From: Deltaproteobacteria bacterium
GTDB lineage: Bacteria; Myxococcota; UBA727; VGSZ01
Assembly (NCBI GenBank): GCA_016177705.1
Contig: JACOUT010000009.1
Coordinates: 335,519 to 399,518 of the forward strand
Length of the DNA: 64,000 nucleotides
Direction: 5' to 3'
The translations under genes and the position numbers were made by a program. Within the stretch, counting starts at the first letter, position 1. Each line of letters opens with the position of its first letter. This document shows positions 24,083 to 33,500 of the stretch, in pieces. The notes beneath the pieces were generated by a model. It was given only the letters and a program-made list of their open reading frames with translations, did not search any database and had not been told where the DNA came from.

Positions 24083-27000
24083 ATGTTTTCGTATTGGCGT
24101 CATTGCTCGACCGCGCTGCTCGCGGTCGTTGCCGCGGTCGGCTTCGCCGGCTGCGAGGGGTGCGGGCCTGAGCCCGAGCCCGTGGTCGGCTGCGCTGCGT
24201 ATTGCGCGAACGTGATGGCCGGTTGTACCGACGCGAACGTGCTCTATGCCGATACGGCGGAGTGCGAGGCCGCGTGCGCGCTCTTCCCCACCACGGGGCA
24301 GGACAACGATGCGAGCGGAGATACGCTGCAGTGCCGCCTGTTCCACGCGACGGCGGCGGTCGACGACACCACGCACTGCCCCCATGCTTCCGCCCAGGGC
24401 GGCAACGTGTGCGGCAGCAACTGCGAGGTCTATTGCCGCTTCATGGTCGGCACCTGCGCCACCTTCGACGACGTGCCGACGTGCCTGGCGACGTGCGGCG
24501 GCTATCCTTCGGACGGCGCCATCGGCGCGGCCGACGGCAACAGCGTGCAGTGCCGCACGTACCACGCGATGGCCTCTAGCGGCGACAACTCGCACTGCGC
24601 GCATGCCGGCATCACCGGCGGCGGCGCGTGCGGCGATGCGTGTGAGGCGTACTGCGACCAGGTGCAGTCGAACTGCCGCGACGCGACGCAGCTCTACCCG
24701 ACGCGCGAGGATTGCATCAACACGTGCGGCCACTTCCCCGCGGACGGCGCGTGGGACGCCACCAGCGGCAACAACGTGCAGTGCCGTGCCTACCACGGCG
24801 CTGGCGCCGCTCGAGCCGACCCGACCCACTGCGCGCACGCCTCCGCCAACGGCGGCGACACGTGCGGCACCTACTGCGAGGGCTACTGCGACCAGGTGAT
24901 GGGCAACTGCACCGGCGACAACGCGCAGTACGCCGATCCGGCCGCCTGCGCGACGGCGTGCGGAGGCTTCCCCGAGCAGTCCGACTTCGCCACCGCCGGC
25001 GACAGCGTGCAGTGCCGCACCTTCCACGGCTCCTATCCATCGCACAGCGATCCGGCGACCCACTGCGACCATGCGGGCGAGACCAGCACCGGTGTGTGCG
25101 AGGATCCGGCGCCGCCGCCGACCGAGGTCGACATCAGCGGTGCCGTGCACGAGCTGGCGAGCCACCTGAACGGCACCCACACCGGCGTGGTCGCCGCCAG
25201 CGTCGTCGCGTACGGCGTGCAGGGCGTGACCCCGGTGAACACGACAGCCGGCGGCGCGTTCACGCTCGCCAACGTACCGGCGAACGGCGCGGTGGTGCTC
25301 GCGGTGACGGCGGCGGGCAACCAGCCGACCTACCAGAACATCGCGGTCGGCTCGGCGGACATGACTGGCGTCGGCGTGGTGGTCGCGGGCGGCACCTGGA
25401 TGGCCAGCGTCAACACGACGTACGGGGTCGCGCCGACCACGGCGTTCGCCTGCCAATTCGACGCGGCCCTGCAGTGCGTCTATGCGTTGGTGGTCGGCCA
25501 GATCCTCGACGACGGCAGCAACGATCCGAGCGGTGCCGGCCTGCCGGTGGCCGGCATGTCGGGCGATGACATTACCGTCACCGGCGGTCCCGACAACGTG
25601 GCCTGGCGCAAGATGGGTCCCTACTTCCTGAACGCCAACGGCACCCCGGGCAACAACAGCACGTCGCAGGCCGCAGGCCTGTTCGTGGTCTACGTCGAGA
25701 TCCCGCAGACCCAGGCGGGCTACGACACGCTGCACATCGAGCTGGCGGCGCAGACCGGCACCGGCGACACCGCGAAGTACTACGGCCCGACGCACACCGC
25801 GGCGTACCGTGGTGCCAGCACCGCGGTCACCTGGGCCAACCTGAGCGAGACCGGCGTGCCGCCAGGCGGCGGCGGCGGCAACGTCGGCTTCGACGGCCAG
25901 ATCTACCCGCTGTTCCTGCCGACCGACCAGGGTGGGTATGGCTGCCAGGGCTGCCACACCAACCAGGGCGGCGCGAACCCGGCGGGCGGGCTCAACCTGT
26001 GGGGCGGCGCCGACGTCGCCTACCAGAGCCTCGATCCGGCGACCAACCAGACGCGCGTCAACGTGGACGATCCGGCGGCGAGCACGCTCTTGACCAAGCC
26101 GCTCTACCCGGCGACCAACCACCCGATCTTCGCCTGGGCGAGCACCAGCGACCCGGCCTATCAGTTGATCCTCACGTGGATCACCGAGGGCGGTAATCGC
26201 TTCGCGCCGAGCGCGCGCGTCAGCTTCGTGGCGCAGATCAAGCCGATGCTCGGAAACGCGACCGGCTCGGGCGGCATCGGCTGCGTGGGCTGCCACACGG
26301 GCGGCGCGCAGGCGGGCCTGCAGCTCGACGGCAACGCCGGCGAGATGTACGACGAGCTGACGGTCGAGGCGGCGCAGGACGGCAGCGCGAGCGGCGAGAC
26401 CCGCCGCATCAACCTGCAGGGCTACCCGGAGAAGAGCCTGCTCCTGACCAACCCGCTGGCGGGCAACACCGAGGCTCACCCGATGAAGCCGTTCGCGAAC
26501 GCCGCCGACTCGCGCTACCAGTTGCTCTATCGCTGGATCTCGGAGGGCGGCCAGAACGACGGCTACTGCGAGGACTACTGCGGTGAGGTTCAGACCAACT
26601 GCACCGACACCGCGCACGCGCAGTACGCCGACCAGGCGAGCTGCCTGCGTGCATGCGGCGCCATGCCGCGCGGCGCGACCACCGACCAGACTGGCGACAC
26701 CGCCTACTGCCGGCTGTTCCACGCGGGCGCAGCCAACAACGACGACCACTGCTTCCACGCCGGCCCGAGCGGCGGCGGCGTGTGTGGCGGCTGGTGTGAC
26801 GCGCTCTGCCGTCAGACGCAGGCGAGCTGCACCGGCGACAACGCGCAGTTTGCCAGCACGGCGGACTGCCTGGCAGGGTGCGGCGAGTACCCGACCACCG
26901 GCGCGGTCGGCTCGACCGATGGCGACACCGCGCAGTGCCGCAGCTACCACGTGCAGGCGGCCACCACCGACGCCACCCACTGCGATCACGCCGGCTTCTC

Positions 27001-27256
27001 CGGCGCGAACGTGTGCGGCGCTTGGTGCGACGTCTACTGCCGTGACATCCAGGGCTACTGCACGGCCGGCAACCAGCAGTTCGCGGACGCTGCGACCTGC
27101 GCGACCGCGTGCGGCGGCTACGCCACCACGGGCGCCGTCGGCGACCTGACGGGAAACACCGTGCAGTGCCGCCTCGAGCACCTGAAGTACGCCGAGGCCG
27201 ACGGCAGCCACTGCGCGCACGCCGGCCAGGCGAGCACCGCGGGTGCGTGCCAGTAG
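24083..27256 (+). CDS. Lipoprotein with seven Cys/His modules flanking two CxxCH cytochrome-like domains
   Basis: 1057 residues. The ATG at 24083 has GGAGGG upstream and gives a lipoprotein signal ending FAGC (Cys24). Four Cys/His modules of about 75 residues fill roughly 37-340. Each has the pattern CxxxYC-x6-C, a later C-x3-C, then QCRxxH, HCxHA and a closing Cys. A carboxypeptidase-regulatory-like beta domain follows (about 350-430). Two tandem domains with c-type heme motifs CQGCH (621-625) and CVGCH (734-738) come next, the second with a candidate Met ligand in EAHPMKPF. Three more modules end the protein (829-1057). The cytochrome part resembles planctomycete-type PSCyt domains. It is possibly an outer-surface electron carrier; heme attachment is inferred. 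Confidence 0.85.
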   Translation: MFSYWRHCSTALLAVVAAVGFAGCEGCGPEPEPVVGCAAYCANVMAGCTDANVLYADTAECEAACALFPTTGQDNDASGDTLQCRLFHATAAVDDTTHCPHASAQGGNVCGSNCEVYCRFMVGTCATFDDVPTCLATCGGYPSDGAIGAADGNSVQCRTYHAMASSGDNSHCAHAGITGGGACGDACEAYCDQVQSNCRDATQLYPTREDCINTCGHFPADGAWDATSGNNVQCRAYHGAGAARADPTHCAHASANGGDTCGTYCEGYCDQVMGNCTGDNAQYADPAACATACGGFPEQSDFATAGDSVQCRTFHGSYPSHSDPATHCDHAGETSTGVCEDPAPPPTEVDISGAVHELASHLNGTHTGVVAASVVAYGVQGVTPVNTTAGGAFTLANVPANGAVVLAVTAAGNQPTYQNIAVGSADMTGVGVVVAGGTWMASVNTTYGVAPTTAFACQFDAALQCVYALVVGQILDDGSNDPSGAGLPVAGMSGDDITVTGGPDNVAWRKMGPYFLNANGTPGNNSTSQAAGLFVVYVEIPQTQAGYDTLHIELAAQTGTGDTAKYYGPTHTAAYRGASTAVTWANLSETGVPPGGGGGNVGFDGQIYPLFLPTDQGGYGCQGCHTNQGGANPAGGLNLWGGADVAYQSLDPATNQTRVNVDDPAASTLLTKPLYPATNHPIFAWASTSDPAYQLILTWITEGGNRFAPSARVSFVAQIKPMLGNATGSGGIGCVGCHTGGAQAGLQLDGNAGEMYDELTVEAAQDGSASGETRRINLQGYPEKSLLLTNPLAGNTEAHPMKPFANAADSRYQLLYRWISEGGQNDGYCEDYCGEVQTNCTDTAHAQYADQASCLRACGAMPRGATTDQTGDTAYCRLFHAGAANNDDHCFHAGPSGGGVCGGWCDALCRQTQASCTGDNAQFASTADCLAGCGEYPTTGAVGSTDGDTAQCRSYHVQAATTDATHCDHAGFSGANVCGAWCDVYCRDIQGYCTAGNQQFADAATCATACGGYATTGAVGDLTGNTVQCRLEHLKYAEADGSHCAHAGQASTAGACQ
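24191..25100 (+). repeat. Cys/His modules 1-4 of the cytochrome-like lipoprotein
   Basis: Four consecutive coding repeats begin at the first Cys codons 24191, 24422, 24641 and 24875, with spacings of 231, 219 and 234 bases. All keep the QCR-x2-H and HCxHA signatures. They differ at many other positions, so the duplications are old. Confidence 0.9.
26567..27253 (+). repeat. Cys/His modules 5-7 of the cytochrome-like lipoprotein
   Basis: Three further copies of the same module begin at Cys codons 26567, 26795 and 27026 and run to the stop. The second CxxCH domain is joined directly to module 5 by EGGQNDGYC. Confidence 0.9.
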
Positions 27257-27302
27257 CGGCTAGCGGTTAGACCCGGCCCGTCGCACGCCGACGAGCCACC
27301 CA

Positions 27303-27345
27303 CGGCGGCGCCCGCCTCGCGAAAGCGAGCGCGGGGGCCGCCGCG
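27303..27345 (+). terminator. Imperfect GC-rich hairpin, likely terminator
   Basis: CTCGC and GCGAG pair around a GAAA tetraloop, extended outward by GGCGGCGCCCGC against CGCGGGGGCCGCC with small bulges. GTGTTTGTG follows. It lies 47 bases after the stop of the Cys-module lipoprotein gene, in the gap between two convergent genes. Confidence 0.5.
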
Positions 27346-27402
27346 GTGTTTGTGGGTGGCGACGACGCCCCCTCCCTCATGGGTGTGCTCGATACGGAAT
27401 TC

Positions 27403-27464
27403 CTCGCCCGAAATCGGGGGAGGCCAGATCGAGCGCCGGCTGGGCTCCCCCGATCTCGGGGGAG
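27403..27464. repeat. Pair of near-identical 20-bp palindromes
   Basis: The second copy (27445-27464) is a perfect 9-bp inverted repeat around a 2-base centre; the first (27403-27422) has one mismatch per arm pair. Both end in TCGGGGGAG and start 42 bases apart, about four helical turns. They lie in the 283-base gap between convergent genes (stops at 27256 and 27540). They may be terminators, binding sites for a dimeric protein, or a small dispersed repeat. Confidence 0.7.
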
Positions 27465-27539
27465 CGATCGCGGGCCGTTCGTCCCTCGAGGAGGGGGCCT
27501 GGGACGTGGTCGGGCGCAAGCGCCGGGGGCCCGCGCACC

Positions 27540-30500
27540 TCACCCGCCGAGCGGGATGCACTCGCACAGGCTCTGCTGGCACAGCGTGCCCCCGCCGCAG
27601 CCGTTGCAGTCGGGGTTGCCCTGCGCGTCCTCGTGACACACGCAGCTACACGTCGCCGGGTCGAGCACGCGGGTGGCGCCGCACGCCTGGGTGAGGTCGC
27701 AGACGCACTGGCACGCGACGGCGTCGAAGACGAAGCCGGCGGCGCAACTGGCGCTGGTCTCGCACACGCAGTCGCAGGCGGTGGTATCGCAGGTCTCGTA
27801 CGCGCCGCAGCCGCCGCAGTCGGCGCGGCACGAGGTGGTGCAAGTCGTGCGGTCGCATTGCTGGTCGGGCGGCAGCGTGCCCAGGCCGCAGTCCGCCGGG
27901 CACTGCCAGGTGCACGACGTCGTGTCCCACACGAAGGCGGCATTGCCGCCCGGCGGACCGCTCGGAGGCGTGGTCGGGCACTCCCAGGCGCAGTCGACGA
28001 CGTCGTCACAGACGAAGCTCGGCCCCGGCGCGGGCGAGCCGCAGCCGGCGGGGCACTCACAGGCGCACTGGCCGACGTCACACACGGCCGCGCCGGAGCA
28101 GCCGCCGCAGTCCGCCGGACAGCGCCAGGCGCAGGTCGAGGGGTCGCACGTGGCCGCCGCGCCGGGAGCGGCGGTGCCGTCGCAGACGGTCTGGTTGCAG
28201 GAGTAGGCGCAGGTGGCCGCGTCCCACTGCCAACCGACGCTCGACGACGGCGGGTTCACGCCGGGCAGCGGGCTTGGGCACTGGTACTCGCAGGCAGCCG
28301 CGTTGCACACGTAGCCGGGTCCCGGTGGCGGGGCGCCGCAGTCGGCCGGGCATTCGCACTGGCAGAGCTGCTGATCGCAGGTGAACGCACCGTCGCATGC
28401 GCCACCGCAGTCGGCGGCGCACGAGAAGTCGCAGACGGCAGCCGACGCGTTGCACACGAAGCCGGGCGGCGCCACGCCGCTGCAGCCCGGGCAGGTCCAC
28501 GCGCACGTCGAGAAGTCGCAGACGGAGAACGGCCCGGGCGCCGTGCCGGGACACGCGCTGCACTGCCAATCGCAGGTGGGTGCCGCCCCGGTGTCGTCGC
28601 AGGTGAAGCCGGGGCCCGGCGACGGCCCGCCGCAGCCGGCGGGGCACGCGCACGCGCAGCTCCCGGTGTCGCAGACCGTGGCGCCCGGGCAGCCGCCGCA
28701 GTCGGGCAGGCACTCGGGCTGGCAGGTGACCGGGTTGCAGGTCTGGCCCGCCGGCACGCCGCCTGGAATGCCGCAGTCCGCCGGGCAGACACAGGTGTCG
28801 TTCAAACAGACGAACGGCGGCGGCTGGTTGCAGACGCAGGCGCCCTGGTCGACGAGGTCGGGCACCCAGTAGCGGTAGCTGACGGCGATGCGGTCGCCCA
28901 CCTGGTCGAAGCGCGGCCGGCAGTCGCCGAAGAACTGGATGGAGTTGGTGGTGCCGTCGTAGTCGAAGCCGTCGGTCTTGCTGCGCGGCAGCTCAGTGCA
29001 GCCGTTGACGTCGCAGCTACACTGCGTTGCGCAGGTGCCGGCGCTGCCGCCGTCGGCGATGCACGCCGCCTCACACGAGGCCTCGCAGCCGACGGGATCG
29101 AAAACCTCGGAGTTGATGGCGACCTTGATGGTCGACGAGATGGGCGGCTTGCTCAGCACGTAGGGCGAGGCCTGCGCGATGGAGGCGTCGAGGATGGCGC
29201 GCACCGCATCGGCGATTTTCTGCGCCTGCTGGGGGTCGCTGTCAGGCGGCAGCGAGCGATCCACGCCGCCCAGGTCGGCGAACAGCACCTGGAAGCGCGA
29301 CGTGACCGCACCGTCACCATCGGTGCAGTCGGTACCGGGCGGGCAGGTGATGCCGCCGAGGAACGCGGCGTTGCCCGCCTGGTCGAAGTTGTCGAAGAAG
29401 GCCTCCCACGACGGCAACGAGGTGTTGTTGGGATAGCGATTGTCGGACTGCTCGTTGGCGTCGGTGACGTAGATGACCACGAGGCCGGCGCTGGTGCGCA
29501 GCTTGTGCGGGTCGTTGGCCGCACGCGGCAGCAGCACGTAGGAGGCTGGTGGGCTCTGGTACGTCGAGGCGCCGGAGTACGGCGGCCGCGCGGCGTTGCG
29601 CCCGCACATCTCGCCGCTCTCCGAGTTGATGCCGGTGCCGGCAGTGACGCCGTTGGCCGGCACCAACTGGCCGAGCAGGCACGCGGTGGGGCGGAAGAAG
29701 TTCTCGGCGCCGCTGCCGCTGGTGCCCATGCCCGACTCGACCACGCTGGTGACGGCGTCGAGCTTGTCGCCGTCGCGGTTGATGTCGACGTCGACCGCGG
29801 CCTCGGAGATGTTGGGCAGGCCGGTGTCGGTGGCGTCGCCGTCGCCGTTCAAGTCGAGCCCGATGGTGACCTCGGAGAACGGTTGCGACACCGTGTCGGC
29901 GATGTCGGCGTCGGCGTTCAACCTGAGCCGCACGCACCGCTGGATGGCGTAGGGCGAGGTGGTGAACTCGCAGTACTTGGGTGTGTTGGAGGAGGCGACG
30001 TCGACGGCCGACCACGCCGCCAGGCTGCTGCCGAGGTAGTCGACGTCCGAGGTGGCGAGCGCCACACGCCAATCGACGGTGGAGGCCGAAAGCTGCCGCG
30101 AGATCTCGTTGGCCGCGCGCGCCACGCCCGCCTGCTCGTTCGACATCGAGCCCGAGTTGTCGACGATGACCAGGAAGTCGACGCGCTGCGCGGGCGCGAC
30201 CGTGAAGCGGTCGCACTGGGTGCCAGTGCCGTCGCCGAAGCTGGCCAGGTTCGAACCGTTGGTGTTGTCGTCGAGGCGGAACAGCGTGCGCTCGTCGGCG
30301 ACGACGCGCGCGTTCTGCGCCAGGCCGAGCACCACTATGGTGAGCGTGGGCCGCACCACCACCTCGACCTGCAGCTTGTAGCTGCCGGTGTCGGTGCCGC
30401 CGCCGAACGCTGGCGCGCTGCTGGCGCCCGGCACAACGGCGCCAACCAGGTCGAGCAGCGACTTGGTGACGACGTCGGCCGGCTGATCATCGCTCCACTG

Positions 30501-33500
30501 GTACTCGCCGATGGCGCCGGCGAAGCCGTCCCAGGTGGTGAAGGTGCGCCGCTCGGTGGTGCCGGCGGAGATGGCGCCCTGCGCCTCGAAGATGGCCTCG
30601 AGGGTCAAGAGCTTGGCGGCCGCGTCGGCGCCCGTCACCGTCGCCTGAAAGCCCGCCCCCGCCACTTGCTTGCCGGCGTCGAAGAACAAGGCGCCGGCCT
30701 GTCCGCCGCCCGCCGAGAGCACGGTGTCGCTGAACGTGGGCGCGACGGCGACGGTCAGGTCCGCGGTGGTCGCCGAGCGTTCCAGCAGGTTGACGCTGCG
30801 CAGGTTGGCGGTGGCGCAGGCGTTGGCGTCGGCACCCGTGACGTCGGCCGGGTTGCCCGGGTCGAGCTCGCCGGCGTCGACGGCGCCGTTCTGGTTCGCG
30901 TCCTCGGCGCCGTCGACGACGCCGTCGCCATCGCTGTCGGGGTTGAGCGGGTTCGTGGTGGTGACGCCGTTGGCGTCGGCGACGCACACGGCCACCGGCA
31001 CGTTGCACACGAGGTCGGTCTCCGGCGGTGTCGAGGAGCTGCTGCACGAGGTGCCGCTCTCCAGGCCGTCGGACAGGCCGTCGCCGTCGGTGTCGGGGTC
31101 GGCCGGATCGGTGCCAGCGAGCACTTCGTCGCCGTCGTTCAAACCGTCGCAATCGCCGTCCGCGCGCAGCGGGTCGGTGACCGTCTGTTGCACCTCCTCG
31201 CCGTCGAGCAGGCCGTCGTTGTCGGTGTCATCGTCGTTCGGGTCGGTGCCGTAGATGGCTACTTCATCGGCGTCGTCGAGCCCGTCGCCGTCGAGATCCT
31301 GGTTGGCGACGCGCGGATCGGTCTCGCCGCCGTCGACGATGCCGTTCCTGTTCAGGTCCTCACCGGCGGTGCAGGCGCCGACCGAGAGCGGGCCGTCGCA
31401 GAGGCCGTCACCGTCGGTGTCCGCCACGGTTGGGTTGGTCTCCTGCACGGTGGTGCGCGGGTTGGCCACCTGCGCGTCGAGGTGGCCGTCGCGATCGCGG
31501 TCCTCGCTGCCGTCGTTCAGCCCGTCGTTGTCGCTGTCGGCGTCACGCGGGTCGGTCTGGATCGCGCCGGCGGCGATGACGACGGGAGCGGTGGCGCAGT
31601 CGAGCACCGCGGTCACGGAGCGCTCGACGCCGTCGGTCAGGAGGTCGTTGTCGCTGTCAGCGTCGAGCGCGTCGGTGCCGAGCGCGCCCTCGGCGCTGTC
31701 GGAGAGCGCGTCACAGTCGGAGTCGTTGGAGAGCGCGTTGGTCTCGCCGGTGTCGCGGGCACCGTTGCGGTTGCGGTCCTCACCGCCAACACAGCTCGCC
31801 GCCGCCACCGCGATCGAGCCGTCGCACAGGCCGTCGTCGTCGCTATCCGCGTCGGCATCGCTGGTGCCGAGCAGCGCCTCGACGGTGGAGAGCAGGCCGT
31901 CGCCGTCGCCGTCGATCTCGGCGGCGCGCGGATCGGTCTCGCCCGCGTCGATGATGCCGTCGCCGTCGAAGTCCTCGCCGGCCACACACGAGGCCGCGCC
32001 CACCGCCTGCGGCCCGTCGCAGCGGCCGTCGTCGTCGCTGTCGGCGTCGCGCGGGAAGGTCTCGCGCGGTGACGCACCCGCCGCCGCGATGGCTCCGTCG
32101 CGGTTTCGATCCTCTGAGCCGTCAGGGATGCCGTCTTGGTCGGTGTCGGCGTAGAGCGCGTCGGAGGAGGTGGCGGCCGTATTGTCGACGACGTCGAGCA
32201 CCACCCCCACGCAGGCCGTGCCGGTGACCGGCGTGGCGCGTGACAGCTCGAGGCCGTCGGTCAGGCCGTCGTTGTCGGTGTCGGGGTCGCGCGGCCCGGT
32301 GCCGGCGACCAGCTCGGCGCCGTCGGCAAGGCCGTCGCAGTCGGTATCGGGCTCGAGCGGGTCGGTCTCGCCCGGATCGAGCACGCCGTCACCGTCGACG
32401 TCCTCACCGGCCGTGCACACGCCCGCCACGGTGCCGCCACCGTCGCAGCGGCCGTCGCCGTCGCTGTCGGGATCGGCGGGGTCGAGCCCGACGCCGGGCT
32501 CGCGCAGGTCGACCAAGCCGTCGCCGTCGGTGTCGATGTCGGGCACGCGTGGGTCGGTCTCGGTGCCGGTGACCACGTTGTCGCCGTTGAAGTCCTCGCC
32601 CGCGATGCACGTCGGCGACACGGTGCCGCCGCCGTCGCAGCGGCCGTCGCCGTCGGTGTCGGGGTCGGACGGGTCGGTCTCTTGCGGGGCGCCCGGGTTG
32701 GCGGCGGCGAGCGCGCCGTCGTGGTTCAGGTCTTCGACCCCGTCGCGAATGCCGTCGCCGTCGCTGTCAGTGCTGGTCGGGTCGGTGGTGGTGCTCGGAT
32801 CCTGATCGAGCTGCACGCCCACGCAGCTCGCGTCGGCCGCGGTGGTGACGCCCGCTTCGAGCGCGTCGGACAGGCCGTCGCCGTCGCTGTCGCCGTCGAG
32901 CGAGCCGGAGCCGTACACCACCTGCTCGTCGCGGTCGCCCAAGCCGTCGCAGTCGGTGTCGAGCGCCAGCGGGTCGCTCTCACCCGGGTCGAGCAGGCCG
33001 TCGCCGTCCCTGTCCTCACCCGCGACGCAGCCGACAGCGGCCACGTCACGGTTGCCGTCGCACAGGCCGTCGTCGTCGCTGTCGGCGTCGGCGGGATCGG
33101 TGCCGTTGGCTACTTCGGCGGCGTCGGCGATGCCGTCGCCGTCGGCGTCGATCAGGTCGCCCACGGGGTCGTCGCCGTTCGCCACCTCCTGGCCGTCGGG
33201 GATGCCGTCGTCGTCGCTGTCGTCGTCGAGCGGGTTGCTGCCGATCAAGCGCTCGAAGCCGTCCGACAGGCCGTCGTCGTCGCTGTCGGCGTCGCCCGCG
33301 TCGGTCTCGCCCGGGTCGAGCACGCCGTCGCAGTCGAGGTCTTCCTCGCCGTCGTCGATGCCGTCGAGGTCGCTGTCGATCGACCGCGGGTCACCCTCGC
33401 CGACGTCGACCCGGCCGTTGCGATCGCGATCCTCGGCGCCGTCCGTGCGGCAGTCGCCGTCGCTGTCGGCAACCGTCGGGTTGGTGCTGGTGCTCGGATC

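Noticed and set aside
24014..27220. Open frame of over 1000 codons antisense to the Cys-module lipoprotein
   Set aside because: The product is Arg/Ala/Val/His-rich and without motifs, while the plus-strand frame has a lipobox, repeated modules and CxxCH motifs.
27633..32072. Open frame of nearly 1500 codons on the plus strand
   Set aside because: It mirrors the Asp-codon repeats of the giant lipoprotein and gives a Val/Ala/Gly/Arg low-complexity product without a start signal.
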